A stretch of DNA of 64,000 nucleotides from Streptomyces actinomycinicus (GTDB lineage: Bacteria; Actinomycetota; Actinomycetes; Streptomycetales; Streptomycetaceae). Below the pieces are notes generated by a model. It saw only the letters and a program-made list of their open reading frames with translations. It made no database searches and had not been told where the DNA came from. The stretch is taken from positions 434,001 to 498,000 of the forward strand of contig NZ_JAERRK010000004.1 of assembly GCF_016741775.1 (NCBI RefSeq). Reading direction: 5' to 3'. Below, piece by piece: positions 39,687 to 48,095 of this stretch; the stretch's first letter is position 1, and each line of letters starts with the position of its first letter. The translations under genes were made by a program, and so were the position numbers.

Positions 39687-40853
39687 ATGCACACCACCCC
39701 CCTGACGGCCGGACTGCTCCGCGGCGCCCTGGACCTGGAGCGCACCGCGCACGGCCTGCTGCCGCACCGGCTGCCCGCCCGCGCCCGCGCCCAGTGCACC
39801 GACCCGCAGCTGGCCTTGGCCGAGTCCCAGCCGTCCGGAGTGCGGCTGGCCTTCCGCACCCGGGCGACCACCGTCGAACTGGACACCCTGCCGACCAAGC
39901 GGGTCTACGCCGGCGTGCCCCCGCGCCCGGACGGCGTCTACGACCTGCTCGTGGACGGGCGCCCGGCCGGCCGCGCCACGCTCACCGACGGCAGCACCCT
40001 CACCATCGACCTGGGCACCGGCACCGCCGAGCACCGGCCCGGGCCGGTCGGCACCGTGCGCTTCACCGGTCTGCCGGACCGCGTCAAGGACGTGGAGATC
40101 TGGCTGCCGCACAACGAGCGGACCGAACTGGTCGCGCTGCGCACCGACGCACCCGTCGAGCCCGTACCGGACCGGGGCCGCAGGGTATGGCTGCACCACG
40201 GCAGCTCGATCAGTCACGGCTCCGACGCCGCGAGCCCCACCACCACCTGGCCGGCGCTCGCCGCGTCCCTGGGCGGGGTGGAGCTGATCAATCTCGGGCT
40301 GGCCGGCAGCGCCCTGCTCGACCCGTTCACCGCCCGGGCGCTGCGCGACACGCCGGCCGACCTGATCAGCGTCAAGCTAGGCATCAACGTGGTCAACACC
40401 GATCTCATGCGGCTGCGTGCCTTCGGCCCCGCCGTGCACGGTTTCCTCGACACCGTCCGCGAAGGCCACCCCGGCACCCCGCTGCTCGTCGTCTCGCCGA
40501 TCCTGTGCCCCCTGCACGAGGACACGCCCGGCCCGACCGCCATGGACCTCGCGGCGCTGGGCGAGGGGCTGGTGCGCTACCGGGCCACCGGGGATCCGGC
40601 GGAGCGGGCCGCCGGGAAGCTCACTCTCGGCGTCGTACGGGAGGAACTGGCGCGGATCGTGCGCGAGCGGGCGGACGGGGATCCGCACCTGCACCACCTC
40701 GACGGCCGGGAACTGTACGGCGAGGCCGACTTCGCTGAACTGCCGCTGCCCGACGGCCTGCACCCGGACGAAGCCGCACACCGCCGGATCGGCGAACGGT
40801 TCGCGGAGCTGGCGTTCGCCGGGGGCGGCCCCTTCACGGACCGCGCCCGCTGA
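39687..40853 (+). CDS. SGNH/GDSL hydrolase, two-domain
   Basis: 388 residues. The N-terminal domain (about 1-165) is beta-rich, and the catalytic domain starts with HHGSSISHGSDA, where Ser is the nucleophile. Block II is GLAGSALL, block III is KLGINVVN, and DGLHPDEAAH carries the Asp-His pair. The layout fits acetylxylan-esterase-type or lipase_GDSL_3-like proteins; no signal peptide is seen. It shares a probable operon with the TetR regulator, which may respond to its substrate or product. Confidence 0.88.
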   Translation: MHTTPLTAGLLRGALDLERTAHGLLPHRLPARARAQCTDPQLALAESQPSGVRLAFRTRATTVELDTLPTKRVYAGVPPRPDGVYDLLVDGRPAGRATLTDGSTLTIDLGTGTAEHRPGPVGTVRFTGLPDRVKDVEIWLPHNERTELVALRTDAPVEPVPDRGRRVWLHHGSSISHGSDAASPTTTWPALAASLGGVELINLGLAGSALLDPFTARALRDTPADLISVKLGINVVNTDLMRLRAFGPAVHGFLDTVREGHPGTPLLVVSPILCPLHEDTPGPTAMDLAALGEGLVRYRATGDPAERAAGKLTLGVVREELARIVRERADGDPHLHHLDGRELYGEADFAELPLPDGLHPDEAAHRRIGERFAELAFAGGGPFTDRAR

Positions 40854-40867
40854 CCCGCACCGGCGGC

Positions 40868-41551
40868 TCACACCAGATGGGCGAAGACGACCAGGTTGTC
40901 GGTGTAGTCCCGCACCGAACGGTCGTAGTCCCCGGCGCAGGTGATGAGCCGGGCCTCGGGGCGCGCGGAGTCCGCGTACACCCGTGAGCTGGGGAAGTCG
41001 TCCTTGGCGAAGGTCTCGGCGCTGTCCACGACGAACTCCGCCGTACGTCCGTCGGCCCGCTCCACCGAGAACCGGTCCCCGGCCGCCAGTTCGTCGAGGT
41101 TGGCGAAGACCGCCGGGGAGGTCACCGTGTCGATGTGCCCGGCGATCACCGAGGTGCCGTCCTCACCGGGCGAGGCACCCTTGGCGTACCAGCCGACCAG
41201 GTTGGTGTCGGCGGCCGGCGGGGGCTGGAGCTGGCCCGAGGGGGCGAGGTCCAGTGCGGTGAAGGGCGCGTCCACGCCGATCTTCGGAATGCGCAGGCGG
41301 ACCGGTGCGGAGCGGGGCAGTGCCTCGCTGAACCGCTGCGGCTCGGCCGGCGTCTCGGCCGGCGTGTCGGCGGGCGCGCCCGAGGTGCGGGGCGGTACCG
41401 GCGTGCCGTCCGGCTGCTGGTGACCGCCGAACATGCTGACGGCGAGGACGACGGCCGCCACGCCCCACAGCATCAGCCGCCCGCCGCGGCCGGAGGACCG
41501 CTCGTCCGCTCCCGGTTCGGCGGACGTCTTGGGGGACGGTTCTGCTGCCAT
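40868..41551 (-). CDS. srtF: Class F sortase
   Basis: A 227-residue protein. One N-terminal membrane helix (about 27-43), a Pro/Thr-rich linker, then a sortase fold: catalytic His139 in AGHID, Cys205 in LITCAG and Arg214 in RSVRDYTDNLVVF. The short form and linker are those of class F sortases, common in Streptomyces. It should anchor a surface protein by transpeptidation, and a candidate substrate is encoded 139 bases upstream on the same strand. Confidence 0.9.
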   Translation of the reverse strand: MAAEPSPKTSAEPGADERSSGRGGRLMLWGVAAVVLAVSMFGGHQQPDGTPVPPRTSGAPADTPAETPAEPQRFSEALPRSAPVRLRIPKIGVDAPFTALDLAPSGQLQPPPAADTNLVGWYAKGASPGEDGTSVIAGHIDTVTSPAVFANLDELAAGDRFSVERADGRTAEFVVDSAETFAKDDFPSSRVYADSARPEARLITCAGDYDRSVRDYTDNLVVFAHLV

Positions 41552-41690
41552 CGGACATCACCTCACTCGGACACGGCAGCACGGGGATCAGGGCAGGTGC
41601 GGCGCCGGGACGGGCCCGGCCGCAGGGGGCGCGGGCCGCCGACACGGCGGGCACGTCGGCGGCGTCCGCAGCCCCTGGGCGGTCCGGCCG

Positions 41691-42314
41691 TCAGGACGCC
41701 GGCTCGGTGGCCTTCCTGCGGCGCAGCGCGTACGCGCCGGCGGCGCCTACGCCGAGCACGGCGAGGCCGCCCGCGGTGACACCGGGTGTGGCGAGACCGC
41801 CGCCGCCGGTGTGCATGCCGCCGCGCGGCTTCTCGTGCTCGTCGTCGTCACCCCACTCGCTGCTGCCGCGGCCGCCGCCCTCCTCCTTGTCGCCCTTGCC
41901 GCCCTTGCCGCCCCGCTCTTCCTTGTCCCCGCGGCCCTCCTTGTCCTCGTCGTCTCCCTTGTCCCGGTAGCTCTCGGGGTCGAAGCGGCTCTTGTCGCCG
42001 CCGTCGCCCCCGGAACCCCATTCGTCGCTGCGCACCGCGGCGAGCGCTCCGCCACCCGTGTGCATTCCGCCGCGCGGCCCGCCGTGTTCCCGGTCGCCGC
42101 CGCGCTTGTTGCCGTAGTCCTTGTCGGAGTCGCTGTCGGAACCCTTGCCGCCGTCACGTTCGGAGTCGCTGTCTTGCTCCCTGCTGTAGGAGGAGTCTTC
42201 GTTGTCGCCGCCGTGCCCGGCCGCTGGGGCGGCGAACGCGGTGCCGGGAGTGGCGAGGGCGAGGGCCGCGGTGGCGGCCGCCGTGGCCAGGAGCGTGCGG
42301 GCAGAGCGCATCAT
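41691..42314 (-). CDS. Secreted Gly/Asp-rich protein with C-terminal anchor, probable sortase substrate
   Basis: A 207-residue precursor. A signal peptide (MMRSARTLL... to AFAAP) is followed by a long low-complexity Asp/Lys/Gly/Ser-rich region (about 40-165), then GGLATPG, a hydrophobic helix and the basic tail RRRKATEPAS. The helix plus RRRK tail is a cell-wall sorting layout, but the motif is not canonical LPxTG. The segment PRGGMHTGGG occurs twice (near 90 and 170). ATG 42311 is an alternative start. Location next to the sortase supports the pairing. Confidence 0.8.
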   Translation of the reverse strand: MMRSARTLLATAAATAALALATPGTAFAAPAAGHGGDNEDSSYSREQDSDSERDGGKGSDSDSDKDYGNKRGGDREHGGPRGGMHTGGGALAAVRSDEWGSGGDGGDKSRFDPESYRDKGDDEDKEGRGDKEERGGKGGKGDKEEGGGRGSSEWGDDDEHEKPRGGMHTGGGGLATPGVTAGGLAVLGVGAAGAYALRRRKATEPAS

Positions 42315-42587
42315 GATGTCCTTCCGCCGTGACCGGGCAGCGGATACCTCATCAGCTGGATGGACCCGGCCCCGACATGAACCACCGTCAGTGAGGGCCC
42401 TGACTCCCACCATCCGAGCCGCCCAGCCGTGTCACCACGCCACCCGTCTGCCCCAGCGCGCCTGCCTCGCGGCCCCTCGTCCGGGTCAATCGGCGCGAGC
42501 CGGCACGGCACGCCGGAAGGCGCCCGGATCCCGTCCGGCCGTCCGGCGCATCGCGGCGGCGGCGCCGCGCCGGGAAAGGTGCCCCCG

Positions 42588-43577
42588 GTGACCGCGGGCG
42601 CCGGACGGGCGGTCCGGCGCCGCCTGCTCACCGCGGCGGCCGGTGCCCTGCTCGCGGTGGCCGCCGTTGCCGCGCCGGCCCGCGCCGGGGCGGAGGAGGT
42701 GACGGAGTATCCCGTCACCACGGCGGCCGGGGCCGCCCCCGCCGGAGTCGTCACCGGGCCCGACCGTGCCCTGTGGTTCGCGGAGCACGGCGCCGGACGG
42801 ATCGGCCGGATGGCGGCCGACGGCACCGTCACCGACTTCCCGACCTCCGGAGCCGACACCGGTCCGGCCGAGATCACGCCGGGCCGGGACCGCGCCCTGT
42901 GGTTCACGGAGACCTCCGCCGGGCGGATCGGGCGCATCACCGCCTCCGGCCGGCTCACCGAGTTCCCGCTGCCCGATCCCGGCGGCGGCCCGGCCGGGAT
43001 CGCGCTCGGTCCGGACCGGGCCCTGTGGTTCACCGAGGCCGGCGGCAACCGGATCGGCCGCATCACGGCCACGGGACGGGTCACCGAGTACCCGGTCCCC
43101 ACTCCCGACGCCTCTCCCCACTCCATCGCGGCGGGCGGGGACGGCGCCCTGTGGTTCACGGAGCTGAGCGGCGGCAAGGTCGGGCGGATCAGCACGGCCG
43201 GCCGGATCACCGAGTTCCCGGTGCCGGGCGGCGCCCCCTTCCCCGCCGGCATCGTGGCGGGGCCCGGCGGGATGTGGTTCACCGCGTCCGGCACGCACTC
43301 GGTCGACCGGATCGACTACACCGGGCACGTCACCCGGTTCCCGCTGCCGGGCACGGACAGCCTGCCGAGCGGCATCACCCGTGGGCCCGACGGCCGGGTC
43401 TGGTACGCCGACCAGGCCGGCCGGATCGGCAGCATCACCGCGACCGGCGTGGTCAGCACGGTCGCGGTGCCGGGCGGCGCCGACAAGGTGCCCTTCCGTC
43501 TGACGGCGGGTCCCGGACGTGCCGTGTCGTTCACGGAACTGCTGGGCAACGCCCTCGGCCGCGTCCGCATCGCGTGA
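42588..43577 (+). CDS. Secreted virginiamycin B lyase-like beta-propeller
   Basis: A 329-residue precursor with a signal peptide (VRRRLLTAAAGALLAVAA, cleavage near ARA-G). The mature protein is built of about seven repeats of the type DRALWFTE...GRIGRI...TEFPLP, the NHL/streptogramin lyase propeller. Virginiamycin B lyase linearises type B streptogramins; whether the His/Glu active-site residues are kept could not be settled by eye, and many such propellers have other roles. The GTG at 42588 is eight bases after GGGAAAGG. It is divergent from the sortase substrate gene. Confidence 0.82.
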   Translation: MTAGAGRAVRRRLLTAAAGALLAVAAVAAPARAGAEEVTEYPVTTAAGAAPAGVVTGPDRALWFAEHGAGRIGRMAADGTVTDFPTSGADTGPAEITPGRDRALWFTETSAGRIGRITASGRLTEFPLPDPGGGPAGIALGPDRALWFTEAGGNRIGRITATGRVTEYPVPTPDASPHSIAAGGDGALWFTELSGGKVGRISTAGRITEFPVPGGAPFPAGIVAGPGGMWFTASGTHSVDRIDYTGHVTRFPLPGTDSLPSGITRGPDGRVWYADQAGRIGSITATGVVSTVAVPGGADKVPFRLTAGPGRAVSFTELLGNALGRVRIA

Positions 43578-43590
43578 CGCCCGCCCCCTT

Positions 43591-43610
43591 GTTATGACCG
43601 CTGTCATAAC
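43591..43610. promoter_or_regulatory. Perfect 20-bp palindrome, probable operator
   Basis: GTTATGAC-CGCT-GTCATAAC has 8-bp perfect arms and is strongly AT-rich against the local GC background. It lies 14 bases after the preceding stop and 46 bases before the next start, the typical place for a repressor site. No T-run, so a terminator is unlikely. Confidence 0.6.
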
Positions 43611-43655
43611 GCAGGCTGGGTGCCGACAGGCGAGCCGATGCGGCGGGAGGAAGCA

Positions 43656-44519
43656 GTGGCGGACGGAATGGCACGGACCCTGTGGGAGCGGTACGAGCCG
43701 GTGCACGACCTGGTCTACTTCGCGCCGGAGGCGCACCGGGCGGCGGACGGACTGGGAATGCGCGGGTTCTGGATGGGCTACTTCGCCCTGCGCGCGGCAC
43801 CGCTCGGCGCGGCGGACCCGTCCGTGGTGACGAGCTGCTTCTACGTCTTCCACCCCGCCCGGGTGGCCCGGGCGCTGCCGGACGCCTGGGGCTACGCGGC
43901 TCCGGCGGAGGTGCTGGCGGCCCGTCAGGAGGCGATGGACACGGCGATGACCCGGCTGTTCGGGTCCGGGGTCGTCGGCTCGGCCGCGTTCGGCGAGGCC
44001 GCGGACCTGGCCTGGGAGGCCGCGGAGGCCGCGGACACCACGGGCCGGGTGCTGGCCGCCGCCAACCAGGCGCTTGAGCGCCCGGACCGGCCCGCCGCAC
44101 GTCTGTGGCAGGCCCTGACGACCCTGCGCGAGCACCGGGGCGACTCGCACGTCGCGGTGCTGGTGAGCCTGGGGCTGGGGCCGGTGGAGGCGATGGTGCT
44201 GAAGGCGGCGGCCGGTGAGTCCGACGGGGCGTTCCTGCGCGAGACGCGGAAGTGGCCGGAAGCGGACTGGGAGTCGGCCACGGCACGGCTGCGCGCGTCC
44301 GGCCGGCTCGCGGCGGACGGCTCGCTCACGCCGGCCGGGGCGGCCGTGCGCGCGGAGGCCGAGGCGCTCACCGACGCGGCGGCCGAGGGGCCGTGGACCG
44401 CACTGGGCGCCGAACGCGCCGGACGCCTGGCCGAGCACTTGGAGCCGCTGGCGGAGACCGTCTGGGAGTCGGGACTGCTGCCGCCCGGGAATCCGGTGGG
44501 GCTGACCAGGGGGGCGTAA
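43656..44519 (+). CDS. SCO6745-family (SalK-like) hypothetical protein
   Basis: 287 residues. The N terminus MARTLWERYEPVHDLVYFAPEAHRA and MRGFWMGYFALRAAPLG match the SCO6745/SalK-type proteins known from actinomycetes; function in this family is unclear. The GTG at 43656 with GGGAGGA is preferred over starts at 43620 and 43638. The 20-bp palindrome at 43591 precedes it and may be its operator. Confidence 0.8.
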   Translation: MADGMARTLWERYEPVHDLVYFAPEAHRAADGLGMRGFWMGYFALRAAPLGAADPSVVTSCFYVFHPARVARALPDAWGYAAPAEVLAARQEAMDTAMTRLFGSGVVGSAAFGEAADLAWEAAEAADTTGRVLAAANQALERPDRPAARLWQALTTLREHRGDSHVAVLVSLGLGPVEAMVLKAAAGESDGAFLRETRKWPEADWESATARLRASGRLAADGSLTPAGAAVRAEAEALTDAAAEGPWTALGAERAGRLAEHLEPLAETVWESGLLPPGNPVGLTRGA

Positions 44520-44545
44520 CCGGGGCGTAACGGGCGGGGCGGCGG

Positions 44546-44573
44546 GTCCCGGCCCGGGGTGCCGGGCCGGGGA
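44546..44573. terminator. Hairpin terminator between convergent genes
   Basis: GTCCCGGCCCGG and CCGGGCCGGGGAC pair with one bulge, loop GGTG, between the SCO6745-type gene and the P450 gene. Confidence 0.55.
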
Positions 44574-44601
44574 CGCCGTACGGGTGACGGAGTGCCGCGG
44601 G

Positions 44602-45813
44602 TTACCAGGTCACCGGCAGCCGCTCGGGGATCCGCTTCATGAACCCGGTGCGCCAGACCAGTTGGCCCGCCGGTACGGCCAGCGCGAGGTCCGGCAGCCG
44701 GTCGAGGAGGACCTCCAGCGCGATACGGGCGTGGGTACGGCCGAGCGCGGTCGCGGGGCAGTAGTGGGCGCCGCCACCGAAGGAGAGGTGGTCGGCGGTG
44801 TTGTCGCGGTGGACGTCGAAGCGGTGCGGGTCCGGGAACTTCTCCGGGTCCAGGTTGGCGCCCTCGACCAGGACGAGGACGAGTTCACCCGCCCGGACGT
44901 CGGTGTCGCCGAGCCGGACGTCCTCCAGGGCGAGGCGGGGCAGGGCGTCGCCGATGGAGAGGTTCACCCGCAGCAGTTCCTCCACGCCCGGACCGATCAG
45001 GTCGGGGCGGTCCCGGAGCAGGTCGCGGGCGATGGGGTGGGTGAGCAGGTAGACCAGGGCCATGGCGAGGAAGCCCGAGGTGGAGATGGTTCCGGCGCCG
45101 AACAGGGTGACGCCGACCGTGGCCAGCATCTCGTCGGTGAGGTGTGCGTAGTCGGGGTCGTCGCGCAGGGCGGCGAGTTCGCCCACCAGCCCGTGCGTCG
45201 CCGGGTCGTCGAGCAGGGCCGTCATCCGGGCGATGTCCCGGTCCCAGTTGATCCGCGCGCCGGTGACCGGGCACGGGGAGTTCATGAAGGCGATGTCCAG
45301 GCTGCGCAGGAAGGCCGGGGCCTCACCCTGCGGGATGCCGAGGATGTGGCAGTGCATCCCGGCCGAGTACGGCTCGCAGAAGGCCCCGCGCAGGTCGGCC
45401 GTCGGCCCTTCCGCGACGAGCGTGTCCACCAGCCGGTGGGCCTCCGTGCGCAGATACTCCATCAGACCCGGCGCCTTGGGATTGAGCGCCTTCATCACCG
45501 CGCGGCGCAGCCCCGCCCCGGTGATGTTGCCCATGTTGTTCACGACCTCGGGCGGGATCGTGAGCGCGTACTGCCGGGGCACCCCGGGGGCGGAGGTGTC
45601 CTTCAGCGAGAAGCGGTCGTCCTTGAGCACCTGGGCGCACAGCTCGTACGACGACACCAGCCAGGCCTCGTCACCGGCGATGGTCCGCACGCGCCGTACG
45701 GGGGAAGCGGCGCGCAGCTCGGCGACCTCGGCGGGCACACGGGTGCCGTCCCAGGAGAACGGGAAGTCGAGCAGGGGAGGGTGGTCGGTGCGGGTGTCCG
45801 GGGCGGTGGTCAT
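44602..45813 (-). CDS. Cytochrome P450, CYP121-like, paired with a cyclodipeptide synthase
   Basis: A 403-residue P450. The haem-binding loop is FGGGAHYCPAT (Cys352). The I-helix reads LFGAGTISTSG, so the usual acid-alcohol pair (D/E-T) is absent. GVEELLRVNLS and the C terminus LVWRTGFMKRIPERLPV closely recall CYP121 of Mycobacterium tuberculosis, which couples the tyrosines of cyclo(Tyr-Tyr). The ATG overlaps the cyclodipeptide synthase stop (ATGA) and has GGAG upstream. Likely role: C-C, C-N or C-O coupling or other oxidation of the dipeptide product; exact chemistry is inference. Confidence 0.92.
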   Translation of the reverse strand: MTTAPDTRTDHPPLLDFPFSWDGTRVPAEVAELRAASPVRRVRTIAGDEAWLVSSYELCAQVLKDDRFSLKDTSAPGVPRQYALTIPPEVVNNMGNITGAGLRRAVMKALNPKAPGLMEYLRTEAHRLVDTLVAEGPTADLRGAFCEPYSAGMHCHILGIPQGEAPAFLRSLDIAFMNSPCPVTGARINWDRDIARMTALLDDPATHGLVGELAALRDDPDYAHLTDEMLATVGVTLFGAGTISTSGFLAMALVYLLTHPIARDLLRDRPDLIGPGVEELLRVNLSIGDALPRLALEDVRLGDTDVRAGELVLVLVEGANLDPEKFPDPHRFDVHRDNTADHLSFGGGAHYCPATALGRTHARIALEVLLDRLPDLALAVPAGQLVWRTGFMKRIPERLPVTW

Positions 45814-46517
45814 GCCGCGGCTCCTTCCATGGCGGGGGTGACGACGGCGTGGCCCTGGTTGCGTGACGCGCGCAGGCCGGCGCCGCGCGAGTACAACAGC
45901 TCGGCCATCGGCAGGAGCTGGTGGTAGCAGTTGAGCGAGGAGGGCACCTTGAGGATGGCCGGGGTGTCCAGGAACAGCGGGGCCTCGGCGCAGACGTACT
46001 CCAGGCACACCGCGCGCTGCCGTTCGGTGGGCGACTCGCCCCGCGCGCTGAGGAAACGAGTCACGAGGGCGTCGCAGACGGCCCGGAAGGAGTTGTCGGA
46101 GGCGAGCCGCCCCCTGAGGTGCTGATGGATCTCCTGGTAGGCGGGGTTGGTGCGGAATTCCGACATCGGATGCCAGTCCAGCCGGGTGCCGTCCGGGTCG
46201 GCCGCCGACACGGCGTCACGGACCTTGGCGCGTACCCCTCGCAGGTTCTTCACGGCCTTGCGGCGGGCCTCGTCCGGCGGATAGCCGGAGGCCTCGTACA
46301 TCTCGGCGACGTACAGGTCGGTGTAGACGAAATCGACCCGGTCGAAGTTGTCCAGCCCCCAGCGGGCCAGGTCATGCAGGCGTTGGGCGGAAAAGTAGCT
46401 GTTGCCCGGGGACACACCGATCACGGCGTGCGCGCCCTCGCCCAGGATGACCTCGCAGTGGGAGGTGTACGGCTGGACTTCGAAAACGTCGGCCATCAGC
46501 ACGGATGCTGTGGTCAC
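45810..46517 (-). CDS. Cyclodipeptide synthase (tRNA-dependent)
   Basis: 235 residues. The nucleophile motif GVSPGNSYFS places Ser36 where AlbC has Ser37; EYVCAEAPLFL provides Tyr174 and Glu178, and CYH provides Tyr198, with the spacings of AlbC Tyr178, Glu182 and Tyr202. These are the signatures of enzymes that condense two aminoacyl-tRNAs into a diketopiperazine. The residues that choose the amino acids cannot be assigned by eye. The GTG has GGAGG about nine bases upstream. It is the first gene of a two-gene operon with the CYP121-like P450. Confidence 0.95.
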   Translation of the reverse strand: MTTASVLMADVFEVQPYTSHCEVILGEGAHAVIGVSPGNSYFSAQRLHDLARWGLDNFDRVDFVYTDLYVAEMYEASGYPPDEARRKAVKNLRGVRAKVRDAVSAADPDGTRLDWHPMSEFRTNPAYQEIHQHLRGRLASDNSFRAVCDALVTRFLSARGESPTERQRAVCLEYVCAEAPLFLDTPAILKVPSSLNCYHQLLPMAELLYSRGAGLRASRNQGHAVVTPAMEGAAA

Positions 46518-46704
46518 GGGGGAATCCTCCGCCGCGCGCTAGTCCCGGCGGGGCCCTGTGCCCCTGGTGTGGCTGCGCGGCGCCCTCACGCTAGCCGTAC
46601 GAGATCAGCACGGGTAGTAACTGCCTGGGTTTGGCTGAAAACAGTCGTATCAATGGTTGAACTGCCCTCCCAGGGCCCACCGTTGCAGGTCGTACCCTGG
46701 GCCC

Positions 46705-47571
46705 GTGGTCAACCGAGACGAGGATCCGGGACAGGTGGCGGCCCGGCTCACCGGCCGCCCGGTCAGCGGGACGCGGAGCACCTCCGGGTCCCCCGCGGAG
46801 GTGCTGCTGGACGGCGGGACTCCGGTGATGGTGAAGCGCGGCGGCGCCCCAGGGGCGGTGCGCGCCGAGGTGGCGGGGCTGCGCTGGCTGGCTGCCGCGG
46901 AGGCGGTCCGGGTGCCCGAGGTGCTCGCGTGCGACGAGCGCTGGATGGTGACCGAGCGCGTACCGACCGGCAGTCCGGGCCCGCTGGCAGCGCTGCATTT
47001 CGGCCATGCCTTGGCCGCCCTGCATGCGGCTGGGGCACCCCACTTCGGCTCCGCGCCCCCCGACGGCCCCGAGGGCGCGTTCATCGGCCTGGCTCCCATG
47101 CGCAACACGCCCGGCGCCGACTGGCCCTGCTGGTACGCCGGGCACCGCGTGCTGCCGTACGTGCGGGCCGCGGTCGACGGGGGCACTCTCCGCCCCGGCG
47201 AGGCCGCCGTGTTCGAACGCGTCTGTGAGCGACTGCCGGACCTGGCCGGGCCCGCCGAGCCGCCCGCCCGGCTGCACGGCGACCTGTGGAACGGCAATGT
47301 GCTGTGGGGCTCCGACGGGGAGGTCCGGGTCATCGATCCGGCCGCGCACGGCGGCCACCGGGAGACCGACCTGGCGATGCTCCGGCTGTTCGGCTGTCCG
47401 CACCTGGACCGGATCCTGGCCGGCTACCAGGAGGCGGCACCCTTGGCCGACGGCTGGGCCGAGCGCGTGAGCCTGCACCAGCTCTTCCCGCTGCTGGTGC
47501 ACGTGGTGCTGTTCGGGCGGGGATACGCGGAACAGGCACTGGGCGCGGCCCGGGACGCGCTGGCGCGATGA
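46705..47571 (+). CDS. Fructosamine kinase family protein
   Basis: 288 residues with an aminoglycoside-phosphotransferase-like kinase fold: VMVKRGG supplies the ATP Lys, HGDLWNGNVLW the catalytic loop, and VIDPAAHGGHRETDLAM the metal-binding DP motif of fructosamine kinases. It would phosphorylate ketosamine adducts of proteins or amino acids. The GTG at 46705 opens the family-like part. It is divergent from the cyclodipeptide synthase and upstream of the graspetide genes; a role in either pathway is not evident. Confidence 0.87.
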   Translation: MVNRDEDPGQVAARLTGRPVSGTRSTSGSPAEVLLDGGTPVMVKRGGAPGAVRAEVAGLRWLAAAEAVRVPEVLACDERWMVTERVPTGSPGPLAALHFGHALAALHAAGAPHFGSAPPDGPEGAFIGLAPMRNTPGADWPCWYAGHRVLPYVRAAVDGGTLRPGEAAVFERVCERLPDLAGPAEPPARLHGDLWNGNVLWGSDGEVRVIDPAAHGGHRETDLAMLRLFGCPHLDRILAGYQEAAPLADGWAERVSLHQLFPLLVHVVLFGRGYAEQALGAARDALAR

Positions 47572-47885
47572 CCGCGGCCGGGACGGGTTCTCACGGTGAC
47601 CGTGGCCCGGGACACGCTGGCGCGGTGACCGACGCGGCGACCGTGACGAGCGGGAGACCACACGTGCCACACACGCCACACCTGTCATCCACTGTGACAT
47701 CCAGCACTTCGGCACCATCCGGCCGACGGCGGCCACCAGCCGCCCGCAGCCCTCCGACGAGCGGCGCGTCCGGCACGACACCGTGTTCCGGCGGTTTCGT
47801 TTCCGGCCTGCGGTTACACAGCGTAAGGAAACCAATCACCCGTTCGAATCGTATAAGGACGTGAAAGCCTAATCAGGGAGAGACC
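47572..47885. promoter_or_regulatory. Intergenic region upstream of the graspetide genes
   Basis: 314 bases without a supported gene. The first part holds a degenerate duplicate of the end of the kinase gene (GGCCCGGGACRCGCTGGCGC at about 47547 and 47603). The last 80 bases become AT-richer, with TTACAC, TTCGAA and TATAAG, likely the precursor promoter. GGGAGA precedes the precursor ATG. Confidence 0.5.
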
Positions 47886-48077
47886 ATGCAACCGTTCACG
47901 CTCAACTACGCGCGGCCCGCTGTGCAGTTGGACGTCGCCACTCCGTACGCGTACGACTCCGGGCTGCAGTTGAACATCCTCCCGGACGGGCGGATCGCCG
48001 CCACCGACCACGCGACCCTGAGAGCTCTCGGAACCACGACCTCGACCGCAGGTTCCAAGACGCACTTCGACGACTGA
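47886..48077 (+). CDS. tgmA: Graspetide precursor peptide (ATP-grasp target RiPP)
   Basis: A 63-residue peptide. The leader carries PFTLNYARP, the recognition-type motif seen in ATP-grasp-targeted actinobacterial precursors. The C-terminal core from about residue 40 has many acceptor and donor side chains: Thr40, 44, 50-52 and 54, Ser53 and 57, Lys58, Thr59, Asp41, Asp62 and Asp63. The ATP-grasp ligase is expected to join Thr/Ser or Lys side chains to Asp carboxylates as ester or amide crosslinks. It is followed by the ligase 18 bases later. Confidence 0.87.
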   Translation: MQPFTLNYARPAVQLDVATPYAYDSGLQLNILPDGRIAATDHATLRALGTTTSTAGSKTHFDD

Positions 48078-48095
48078 ACCGCGGGCCCCAAGACG

